DNA of 64,000 bases from Gigaspora margarita (Eukaryota > Glomeromycota > Glomeromycetes > Diversisporales > Gigasporaceae). The DNA lies in contig WTPW01000013.1 in the NCBI GenBank assembly GCA_009809945.1, positions 400,786 to 464,785 on the forward strand, written 5' to 3'. Both the position numbers and the translations under genes were made by a program. The stretch's first letter is position 1. Every line of letters starts with the position of its first letter. Positions 34,878 to 44,408 of the stretch are shown one piece after another. The notes beneath the pieces are model-generated. The model did no database searches and was not told the origin of the DNA. It worked only from the letters and a program-made list of their open reading frames with translations.

Positions 34878-35147
34878 ATGGATAGTGGAGATGAAATATT
34901 GAGGATTAGATGAAATGATCTCGATTTGAATAAATATTTGACTTAATCAATATCATTTGATAGACTTAAAAAATTAATGGGAATTAACCCAAGTAGTATT
35001 GCAGGGACGCCAGTGTCACCCCATTTTTCGCTTGTAATTTCTAAAATTGAGCAAGAATCAGTCTGTTCTACAACTCTTGAGGGAATAATTTTTGATTATT
35101 TGATGGTAAATGTTTTTATGACAGACGAACTACAACAGGATAGATAG
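34878..35147 (+). pseudogene. Broken 90-codon frame, family unknown
   Basis: From ATG at 34878 one frame reads MDSGDEILRIR, TGA, NDLDLNKYLT, TAA, then an uninterrupted stretch (DRLKKLMGINPSSIAGTPVS; VISKIEQESVCSTTLEGIIF; MTDELQQDR) to TAG-TGA at 35145. Amino-acid composition and codon pattern look coding; the first stop would be a CGA to TGA change. It lies 180 bp from the 3' end of gene 3. I do not recognise the family. Confidence 0.4.
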
Positions 35148-35329
35148 TGAATTTTTTATTTATTTATTTTTGAAATAAATTGCGCATCAAATTAAGCTAT
35201 CAAACACAGGTCCAAAAAATAAATTGGTGGTATATGTTAATAGATAAAACTTGCATTTACATATATTTGATGTAATTCACAATTGTTTATATTACTATAT
35301 ATTTTTATATTCTAATTTATTACATTTTA

Positions 35330-37303
35330 TTATATAATTTTTATATTTGGATGTTTTGATTTTATATCAAAATTAATCTTATTACCCTTATAGAGATTCA
35401 AAAAAGTCAGCGTAGAGTTCTTGCAAAGTGCATTTGATAACACTTTTCCTCCGAATGATCCAAGTTTATTATATTCAAGATTCAAAGAAGTCAGTGTGGA
35501 GTTTTTACCAAGTGCATTTGCTAATGCGTTTCCTCCTGATTCAAGGTTATTATGTCCAAGATTCAAAGAAGTCAATGTGGAATTATTGCAAAGTGCATCT
35601 GCTAATGCTTTTCCTACGTTTGATTCAAGTTCATTCGAACCAAGATTCAAAGAAATCAACGTGGAGTTTTTACAAAGTGCATCAGCTAATGCACTTCCTC
35701 CTTTTGATCCAAGTTTATTCGAACTAAGGTTCAAAGAAGACAACGTTGAGTTCTTGCAAAGTGCATCTGCTAATACTTTTCCTCCGAATGATCCAAGATT
35801 ATTCAGACTAAGATTCAAATCTTTCAGTGTGGAATTCTCATAAAGTGCATCTGCTAATGCTTTTCCTCCGATTGATCCAAGATTATTATTGAAAAGATTC
35901 AAAGAAATCAGCGTGGAGTTCTTATAAAGTGCATCTGCTAATGCTTTTCCTCCTTCTGATCCAAGCGCATTCGATTCAAGATTCAAAGAAGTCAGCATGG
36001 AGTTTTTCTAAAGTGCATCTGCTAATGCTTTTCCTCCTTCTGATCCAAGTGCATTCGATTCAAGATTCAAAGAAGTCAGCGTGGAGTTCTTGCAAAGTGC
36101 ATATGCTAATACTTTTCCTCCTTCGAATTTAAGATAATTATAACTAATATTGAAAGAAGTTAAGGTGGTGTTCTTGCAAAATGCATTTGCTAATATTCTT
36201 CCTCCTTCTGGTCCAAGTTGATTATTAAAAAGATTCAAAGAAGTCAACATGGAGTTCTTACAAAGTGCATCTGCAAACATTTTTACTCCAGATCGCATAA
36301 CATGTAAGTTGATGGATCCAAGTTCAATATTTCTGAGATTCAAGGAAGTCAAAGTGGTGTTCTTGCAAAGCACTTTTGATAACTCGTTCATTTCTTCTAA
36401 TCCACATTTATAATTAGAAAAATCCCATTTTGAAGCGCTTTCTTGATTTTCAGCATTATGTGGGCAGTATTTAAGAATTTCTTCATAAACTTCCAATGCT
36501 TTGAGAAATTTACCTTGTTTCAGATTTCCAAGTGCTTCATTTCTTTTAAATTTTAATGCAATTTCATGTAAATTAGTGAAAGTATCATATTTACATATTG
36601 TAATAAAGTCTTTTGGAAAATTCCAAACTGATACAGTTTCTAGCAAGCTTTTTTCAACTTGTTGACTAATTTCAAATAAACCAATTTCATCTGCTGCAAT
36701 AAAAATGTCGAGAAAGCTAGCTTCATTATTATTGGAAAATGTTCCTGTATAAATATAACTATTCATTTTGTGGAAAATAAAGTAACATTCAATTTAACGG
36801 CATAGTAATTTTTGATTTATATATGGAACGCATTACATTGAGACCTCTCTAAATGCACCACCATAGGGACCAAACTTTTACAATGTGCGTTTAGAGAACA
36901 ATAAGAAAAAGCGCTTTAATGGAAGTCAAACATATATCTGGGCCGGAATTCATGTGTGCATTTAAAGAGGGTGTGCATTTAGGGAGGATGCATTTAAGGA
37001 GGTTTCTCTGTATTAGTTTTTGACAATTGAATTAAAATGTAACCTAAAAATATAATCTTACTTTAAAAGAATTTCAAATACAGATGGAGAAATATTAGGT
37101 TTATCGAAAATTATAATTCCATCATCTCTCCTTGCCCATCGTGATGATAATGCAGTTTTAAAGTAATCTGATCTTGCCGATAAGATAATAGAATGAGCTT
37201 TAAATTCTTTAATATTTGGCTTTTCACCAACTTTAATTTTTACATCAAAATCTTTATGGCCTTCAAACAAATTTGAAAAATTTTGAATAGGTTTATTATT
37301 CAT
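35330..37303 (-). pseudogene. BTB-TPR-LRR gene 3, interrupted by one in-frame TAG
   Basis: Spliced frame complement(35330..36758, 37062..37303), 557 codons; intron 303 bp, GTAAGA...ATAG, same phase-2 site as the paralogues but enlarged by a MITE. Start MNNKPIQNF. BTB about 18-112; a BACK-like segment absent from genes 1 and 2 follows (QQVEKSLLETVSVWNFPKDF), then a TPR-like motif (LKQGKFLKALEVYEEILKYC, then P), then about 11 LRRs. Codon 331 (36008-36010) is TAG where paralogues have Cys or Tyr in AL(C/Y)KNS; the frame stays open for 225 more codons. The two LRRs on either side of the stop are almost identical 84-bp copies, so the stop arose in or after a recent unit duplication. It could be a young pseudogene, a truncated 330-residue protein, or a consensus error. 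Confidence 0.85.
36836..37010. mobile_element. Tigger/pogo-like MITE inside the intron of gene 3
   Basis: Begins cattgagacctctctaaatg and ends ...catttaaggaggtttctctg, with TA at 36834-36835 and 37011-37012. 175 bp. Without it and one TA the intron would be 126 bp, close to the 129-130 bp introns of genes 1 and 2. Splice sites remain intact. Confidence 0.88.
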
Positions 37304-38029
37304 GTTTATGAGTAAAAAATTAATTGACACAAAAGTTGATTTTCTTTTAACGTTAGTCAAGTAAGACAAACCTTATCCGTTGGGGGGGTATTCATTGTAC
37401 TATGTAGATCATCAAATGTGGTCCATATGAAAATTGAATAAATAATTTTTCGTGTAACAATCATGATCTATAGTACGTAGTAAATTTAACGAAAATCACC
37501 CTTATATGACAAAAGTGCCCAAAAATTAAAAAATTTTATTATAAAAATTTTTGTAAAGTTTATAATTTAGCTAATTAAATTTTTAGCTCAATAAAAAAAA
37601 TTTTTTAAGAAATTTATACTAATAACCAAAATTTTAAATAACTTTAGTACTAGTAAATTAAAGAAAAAAATCTTTTTGTAATAATTAGTATTTGCTTTAA
37701 ATAATTAATTTACAAAAGAAGTTTTTTGGTATAATATTAATATAATTAGTTCTAGCTATTTTTAATTTTAAAATGATAAAAAATCATTTGATGTTAGTTC
37801 TAGATTTCTTCACTATATAATAAAGTTAAAGTTAAAAAATATACTTTTACTATTAATATTTTGTTTTGGATTAAAGCAAAAGAGATGCTATTTTAGTTAT
37901 TAATTTTTTTAACCTATTGTTTATTTTAATTTACATTAGCTAAAAAAATTTTTTGAAAGAAATTGTATGACAAAATCTTTTGAAAGAATTGCAATCAATA
38001 TACTAAATTTTAAAAGAAGAATAAATTTA
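37304..38029. other. 5' flank of gene 3 and AT-rich spacer
   Basis: Little resemblance to the 5' flanks of genes 1, 2 and 4 beyond the first 70 bases (tttttactcat/atgagtaaaaa next to the start codon). G-run at 37381-37387. No gene seen. Confidence 0.4.
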
Positions 38030-38350
38030 TTCATCGCATCGGGCAATGTGCTTGATATATTACTCTACAATCAAATTTCAAGATTAGGTATAACATTACA
38101 CAATCAGAAATTCAAAACAAATGTTCATTTTGTCAAAATTGTCTATAACTTAAATCATTTATATGAAACTACTCTTTGGATTCTAACAAAAAAAATTTCT
38201 TGCAAAATTTTACTATAAACCCCTCCTAACCTGTAGACAAAATCTTTACCCTCATCCTAACTCTAGCTAATGAAAAAACAGGTTATTTTAATTGTTTTGG
38301 TTTTATATTACACCTGATTTTATTGATCTGTGGCAGGTGCGACAATGTTG
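38030..38350. mobile_element. Decayed short element with CCCTAA-like core
   Basis: Carries the shared core in + orientation (gattctaacaaaaaaaattt, cttgcaaaattttac, then cctcctaacctgtag and taccctcatcctaactctag) followed by tattacacctgattttattg. The outer ends (gcatcgggcaatg and ggcaggtgcgac) resemble the TIR of 63061-63380 only weakly. Overlaps a meaningless 83-codon frame. Confidence 0.5.
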
Positions 38351-38359
38351 CACATGCAA

Positions 38360-38720
38360 CGAATAAATTTATTCATAAAAAAAAAACCTTTCAAAATATT
38401 TTGAAATAAATTGCGAAATATTTTGAAATATTGTGAACATTGCAAAATAGGGCTAATAAAAAATGCAAACTGCTATCTAATTATTCCCTCTGAAGTTACA
38501 AAGTGTAACATTTTTACAATATTTTGCAATATTTTGAAATATTATACAATATTTCACAAAAATTTACAATTTTACATACTTTTTCTCAAAATTTTAAATT
38601 TTTTTTAAAAAAATAAACAAAATAATAGACATATTTATATAATTATGTTTTTTGCAAATATTTGAAAGTTTTTACAGGTTTTGCATAATTTTGCAAAATT
38701 TCACAATTTTTAAAATTTTA
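38360..38720. repeat. Cluster of AAATATTTTG palindromic words
   Basis: About a dozen variants of tttgaaatattttgcaatat and its complement occur here, and another cluster lies at 39900-40090. Since the word is self-complementary, orientation cannot be set. It may be the subterminal repeats of one element spanning both clusters. Confidence 0.45.
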
Positions 38721-38744
38721 TTTTATTTATTATAAAGAAAAACT

Positions 38745-38945
38745 TATTTGTAACAGTCTGTTATATACTTATTTATAATAGCCTATAAGGCCACATTAAG
38801 GTTAAAGTTAGAATTAGTATTAAGATTAATACAGATTGCAAGAGAATCATTTTTAGTTAGAAGTGCAATAGGGGTTATCTTAGTAAAATTTTAGTTATAA
38901 ATAAAGGCTATTATAAATAAGCATGTAACAGATTGTTACAAATAG
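38745..38945. mobile_element. MITE, TIR TATTTGTAACAG, sister of 23212-23421
   Basis: Ends tatttgtaacagtctgttat and ...gtaacagattgttacaaata. Core ttaaggttaaagttagaatt, then gattgcaagagaatcatttt and tagttagaagtgcaatag, aligns with the element next to gene 2. Confidence 0.75.
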
Positions 38946-39149
38946 ACTAATCCTTATTATAATTATATATAAATAAATTAAATACATATTTTTAATCTAT
39001 TTATTAGATTATATTTAATTGTTATACATTTTTACAATACTATTTTCATTACTATTTATTAGAAGAAAAATAAATAGAAATAAGTAAAAAGAAAACAAAC
39101 AAAAACAAAAATATAAGCAAACTAAATAAAAAAAAATAAACAAAGCCCA

Positions 39150-39640
39150 AATCTCTATTTCTCTAAAGTAAGAGTTCATTTCTTGCAAATTCAGAAATTG
39201 TCAAAATCAAGGTTTTTGCAAAGTGCTAGAATAAATAAAATAAAATAAAAATTAAATAAGTAAAAAGAAAACAAGCAAAAAAATAAAAATGCAAGCAAAG
39301 TCTAGATTAGATTTTTTGCAAAGTGCCAAAGAAGTAAGGGTTAGTTCTCACAAAGTGCTGGAATAAAAAAATTAATAAAAAAAAATAAAAAAAAAAACAA
39401 AAAACAAAAACAATAAAGAACAAAAAATGTTCAATAAAAAAATAAATAAAACTCTAATAAATCTTTAATCCTCTAATGAAGCATTCTTAAAAATCTAAAA
39501 ATTGCTTAGAGAAATTAGTTGCATATTCTTGCAAAGTATCAGAAAGCTAAGTTGGATTGCACAAGTGCTAAAAAGTCATTAGTTTTCTTGTAAAGTGCCA
39601 GAGAAGTTAGAGTTAGTGTTCTTGTAAAATACAAAATAAA
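39150..39640 (-). pseudogene. Possible LRR-derived relics among A-rich insertions
   Basis: Four or five patches resemble the minus-strand LRR signature of the BTB-LRR genes (caaagaagttagtgtggagt, then tcttgcaaagtgc): ccaaagaagtaagggttagt, then tctcacaaagtgc, near 39336; ccagagaagttagagttagt, then gttcttgtaaaat, near 39597; and ttcttgcaaagta near 39526. They are separated by A-rich simple sequence. Similarity is short; chance is possible. Confidence 0.35.
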
Positions 39641-40568
39641 ATAAAACAAATTAAAAAATAAATAAATAAAAAATATAATAAAAAAAACAAAATAAAACAA
39701 AAAAATGAAGCAAACCCAAAAAAAAACTAAACAAAACTAAAAAAAAAACAATGTAAAACTGAATAGAAAATCTAATTATAAACAAAGATCTTATCAAAGA
39801 AAAAAAAATAAACAAAAAACTTGTAATATGTAATATGTATATTATTGAAAATTTTAGTTCAATACACTCTTGGTATAATCCAGATTACAAATCTACTAAT
39901 CTAGCTTGGTTTTCTATTACTAAAATATTCCAAAAGATTTTGAAATATTTCAAAAATGTTAGACCTGAAATAATTTGAAATTACTTTTGAAATATTTTGA
40001 AATCACTTTTGAAATATTTCAAAATTGGTTTTAAAATATTTTGAAAATTTGATATTTCAAAATATTTTGAAATGTATTGCAAAATAGTTTATTTATTTTA
40101 TAGTGTGCAAGAACTTACAAAAGATTTTATACATATAAATTTGCTAATATAGTTAAACTAATTTACAAAAACTATTTAAAGAATTTTTTATTTAGGTAAT
40201 TTAATTGCTTTGTTAATATAATATATTAAATATAATTTTTAATTGAATTGTAACTAATTAATATTCTAATTTGTTAAGGTTTCAAGTTTATAAACAGATT
40301 GAGAATTGCAAGATTATAAAAGATTAAAGCCAGCAATTTTCTAATTTTGATTTATCTTTTTTATTACTTTGTAATATATATTATTATTAGGGAATATAAC
40401 TTTGTTGTCCCATGATATGTCTCTAAATTTAGATCTACAAGTAGATCTAGATCTGCTTTGTTTGTTTTTTTTTTTTGCTTTGTAAAATAAGTTTCTTTTT
40501 GATTTTTGCTTTTCTAGCTTGTTATTTCAGTATCATTATTTTTAAAATTTCAGGCTTTTATCATTTTG
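39641..40568. other. A-rich to AT-rich spacer with AAATATTT word cluster
   Basis: A-rich simple sequence to about 39820. A second cluster of ttgaaatatttcaaa-type palindromes lies at 39900-40090. The final part (40430-40560) becomes T-rich ahead of a small frame and includes cagtatcattatt and atttcag, which would serve as splice acceptors. No gene supported in this stretch itself. Confidence 0.4.
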
Positions 40569-40700
40569 ATGCCTTTATTCGTAAAGATTTTAGGCTTTGT
40601 CACTAGAGTTATTACTAAAGTTGTTGTTGAAGCTATCACTAAAGCTTTCATTAGTACCATAATTGGTGCAATTGTTGAAGCAGTAGTTGATGCCTCGTAA
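40569..40700 (+). CDS. Hypothetical 43-residue hydrophobic peptide
   Basis: ATG to TAA encodes a Val/Ile/Ala-rich amphipathic peptide (MPLFVKILGFVTRVITKVVV, then EAITKAFISTIIGAIVEAVV, DAS). Similar Val/Ile-rich frames occur at 59957-60061 and near 62370-62460, also after T-rich tracts with tttcag or tttttag. No known family; it could be a real micro-exon or a fossil of a gttatt-type repeat. A short membrane-active helix is conceivable but only from composition. Confidence 0.3.
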   Translation: MPLFVKILGFVTRVITKVVVEAITKAFISTIIGAIVEAVVDAS

Positions 40701-40742
40701 AATTACAATTAGATTGTCAAAATTCTTATTATTTTGGTGATT

Positions 40743-41073
40743 TACCGTATTTGTCCGAAAATAAGCTACCCTTTTTGGCCAAAAAGATACACAAAAAAAC
40801 GTGGGGGTAGCTTATTTTCGGATTGTTAAATTTTTTGTAAAATTGAAAAACATACTAATAAAAGTTGTCCAAATACTATGAAATTTTTGCAGCAGGTGTA
40901 TTTCATTATTCTGAACAACTTTACTTAATCGCACTTTTGAAGTTTACTTAGTAAAAAAAGAAGTTTTATATGTACCGACTGTTAACGATTTCTTTAAAAA
41001 TTTTTAAAAATTTTTCTGAAAATCTGGGGGGTAGCTTCTTTTGGAGGTAGCTTATTTTCGGACAAATACGGTA
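40743..41073. mobile_element. Tc1/mariner-type MITE, TIR TACCGTATTTGTCCGAAAAT
   Basis: Perfect ends taccgtatttgtccgaaaat (then aagctacc) and ggtagcttattttcggacaa (then atacggta). The subterminal word gggggtagctt repeats inward. 331 bp including the TA's, non-coding. Confidence 0.88.
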
Positions 41074-41089
41074 GTATTTTTTTTTTTTA

Positions 41090-42550
41090 TTAAGTTTTTT
41101 TGCCAAGTTCTTTATCATTTTTCTGAAGATTCTTTTGGAGGTTTAATAGGTTTTTTGTTGGTTTTTAGTAGGTTTTTCTGGCAAGTTTGTTGTCATTTTT
41201 CAGTGGGTTTTCCAGTAAATTTGTTATATTTTAGTAGGTTTGTTCAAATAACTTCATTGTTTTTTGTGGGTACTTTCTGCAAATTTATTATGTTTCTGTG
41301 GGTTTTTTTAATAAGTTTATTGTTCTCAGTTGGTTGTTTTTGGTGGTGAGTTTTTGTTGAGTTTTTTTTAGTAAATTTATAGGTTTTCATTATTTTTTTG
41401 GTAAATTCATTATTTTATAGTAGGATTTGCAGCAAGTTTGTTATTTTTCAGTATTTATCTAGTAGGTTCTTCATCATTTTTAGTAGGTTCTTCTGGTAAA
41501 TTTGTTATTTTTAGTAAATTTTCAATACTGTAAGCTTTTTATTGAGTACTTTTAAAGATTCTTCATTATTTTTTTGGGCTTTTTAGTAAATTTGTTGCTT
41601 TTCAGTAGGTTCTTTCAATAAGCTTGTTGATTTTAGTATTGGTTTATTATTTTTTAGACAATTTTTTCATATTTTTTGTTAAATTTGCTAGTAAGCTTTT
41701 GACAAGTTCTTTTAATAAATTTAGCATTTTTTGGTAGATTTGTTTAGTTGGTTCTTTGTTGTCTTTTTGTGAGTTCTTTCAGGAAATTCATCATTTTTAA
41801 TAGTTTTTCAAGAATTCTTTATAGTTATTCAGTAGTTTATCCAAGAATTCTTAATAGTTTTTTAGTGGTTCATCCAAGAATTCTTTGTAGTTTTTTAGTT
41901 GTTTTTCTAAGAAATCTTTATAGTTTTTTAGTAGTTCTTTCAAGGATTCTTTGTAGATTTTTAGTGATTCTTCTAAGGATTCTTTATAGTTTTTTAGTGG
42001 TTCTTCTAAGAATTTTTTGTGGTATTTTGATGGTTCTTTCGAGGATTTCTTATAGTTTTTCAGTAGTTTTTTCAAGGATTCTTTATAGTTTTTTAGTAGT
42101 TCTTTCAAGAATTTTTTTATCATTTTTTAGTAGTTTTTTCAAGAATTCTTTGTGTTTTTCAGTGGTTCTTTTAAGATTTTTTTGTAGTTTTTTAATGTTT
42201 TTTCAAGAATTCTTTGTGATTTTTTAGTAGTTCTTTTAAAGGGTTTTTATAGTTTTTTAGATAGTCCTTCTAAGAATTTTTTATAGTTTTTTAGTAGTTT
42301 TTTCAAGGATTCTTTAAGATTTTTTGGTAGTTCTTCTAAGGATTCTTTGTAGTTTTTTAGTAGTTCTTTCCAAGAATTTTTTGTAATTTTTTTCAATAGT
42401 TCTTTCAAGGATTCTTTGTCATTTTTCAGTGGTTATTTCAAAAATACTTTATGGTTTTTCAGTGGTTTTTTTAAGGATTCTTTGTGGTTTTTAGTGGATT
42501 TTTTAAGAATTTTTTATTATTTTTTGGTAGTTCTTCCAAGGATTTTTATC
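41090..42550 (+). repeat. T-rich strand-asymmetric minisatellite, 33-bp unit in its second half
   Basis: From about 41805 to 42545 the unit is ttctttatagttttttagta, then gttctttcaagga (33 bp), about twenty imperfect copies. The first half (41090-41740) is built of looser variants (gtaggttcttctggtaaatt, then tgttattttt). Because 33 is divisible by 3, long frames arise: Leu/Val/Phe-rich on + and an 11-residue Lys-rich repeat (KESLKELLKNY) on the minus strand. No independent evidence of coding. Confidence 0.7.
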
Positions 42551-43375
42551 ATTTTTATCTTCTATTTCTCATTTCTTTTGCTATTTTTGTTGCTGAATAT
42601 GCTATTTCTATTAACATTTTTTGTTGCATTAGATAGATGGATTTGGGGGCTTCATTACTTCATTACACCTTGATATAAAATTTTTTTAAAGTTATTTATT
42701 TAGTTTTTTTTATTTGAAATTTTTTTAGTTTTTTTTTTTTAAATAATAAAAAATGGGTAGATTTGGTAGCTTTATTACACAACAAGTTTGTAAGTTCTTT
42801 TTTTGTTTTGAAGGTCTTTTTACTTTTTTTTTGTTATATAAAGTTTTTTTTTAAATAATAAAACAATTGTATTTTTTAAGTATAAAAATAAAAAATTTTT
42901 TTTAATAAAAAAAAGCTAATCATGGGGTGCCATGGCAACAAGTTGCCCTAAACTAATTTTTTTTGCAATAAAATTAAAACTTTTCTGATACATTTTGGTA
43001 ATTGACCAATCAAAATCGATCATATGAATCACATGACCATTAATTTGCAAAAAGTAAATCAGCAGTCACATAAAAATTTTAACCAATCAAAAAGGAGTGC
43101 AATATATTATGGGTGCAACAAATTTATATTCTCTGATTATTAAATCAATATGTACAAAAAGGCCTTGAACAATTACCTATAAGATTTATAAGAAGATAAT
43201 AAAGAATTTAAAAGCATTAATATCACAAAAAATTGAAAAAATTATAGCATATTTTTAATAATTTCTAATTAATTAGCTTTAGGTATTCATTTTTAAATAT
43301 GAATTTAACTGTACAGGACTATTAGTAATTCTAATTATTTGGCTTTAGTATTCATTTTTTAAATATAAGTATGAC
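42551..43375. other. AT-rich spacer
   Basis: Two accaatcaaaa words near 43005 and 43080. Repeated variant of ttctaattaattagctttag, then gtattcat, at about 43262 and 43330. No gene. Confidence 0.4.
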
Positions 43376-43560
43376 TAGTGTTTCTATGAACCAAAACCAA
43401 ACCAAACTTAGACTAAATTTAGGTTCAGTTCAAATTTTGAACTAAATCTATAACAAACATTACTTCAATTTCAGTTTGATACTAAACTTTCAATATGTGT
43501 TTAGTTTAGATTCAAATTCAGTTCAAAAGTTCATAAACTTGTTTGGAAATTTAGGTTTAA
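43376..43560 (+). mobile_element. Possible hAT-type end, TAGTG with GAACCAAACC words
   Basis: Starts tagtgtttctatgaaccaaa, then repeats of accaaaccaaa and their complement (ttcagttc, ttggttt-like), as in the ends at 19726 and 63685. The opposite end was not located. Confidence 0.4.
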
Positions 43561-44102
43561 AAAAAATTAATAGTCAAATTTTTTTTATCTTACATATTTT
43601 TAAATTAATTGCTAGTGAGTTTATAATATTTAAGGCCATTTGAAGTTACACTTTTTAGAACTCTTGGAAAGAAGAGGAGAAGAGCAAATAAAATTAATAT
43701 ATAAAATGAACAAACTATATTTAATATAGTAAATCTATTATAATGAATTGACTTTTAAGTTAAATTTAGTCTAGAGATTCTAGTTGTATTGCTAATTAGG
43801 TCAGATAAATTTGATTTCATAGTTAATATTAAATTTCTCTTATAAAAGAAAGAAACAAAAATAAATAAATAAATAATTTATAATGCATTTATTTGAGAAA
43901 AAGAACTTTGCACATATATACAATTTTTTTTGCAATTTCTTATGATCTAGTGATCAAATATGCTCATTTTAAAGTATGTATACAGCAATCAAAGATCAGA
44001 ATTTTGGGTTTAATTCTCAAAGTTCCTATTTGTCAAATGCAATTTTGTCTCTTCATAAAATAAAATAAATAACTGATCAGATGGCTTAAAAATTAATAGC
44101 TC

Positions 44103-44404
44103 ATAAAACAAAATTTGCATTAAGAAATAATAAAGTTGGTTAGTAAAAGTATAAATGAATTACTAAGTAAAAGTCTATCTTATATGAACTGTCAGTTTAG
44201 AATTTGTTGACAACCTTGCATGGCAATTATTTCATTAAATACATGGATTAAAACCGCGATCAACTTTTTTCAAGTGCTTGTAAAACAAAATTTGCATCAA
44301 GAAAAAATAAAGTTGGTTAGTAAAAGTATAAATGAATTACCAAATAAATGTGAATCTTATACAAACTATTAGTTTAGAATTTGTTGATATTCTTACATAG
44401 CAAT
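44103..44404 (+). repeat. Direct duplication 5' of the MULE transposase frame
   Basis: The block from aaaacaaaatttgcattaag, then aaataataaagttggttagt, to tttagaatttgttgac at 44103-44226 is repeated at 44283-44404, offset about 178. It lies directly before the ATG at 44409 and may be leader or promoter duplication. Confidence 0.65.
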
Positions 44405-44408
44405 TTTA

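Noticed and set aside
41041-42673. Leu/Phe/Val-rich plus-strand proteins
   Set aside because: Products of a T-rich minisatellite; runs of hydrophobic codons are expected from its composition.
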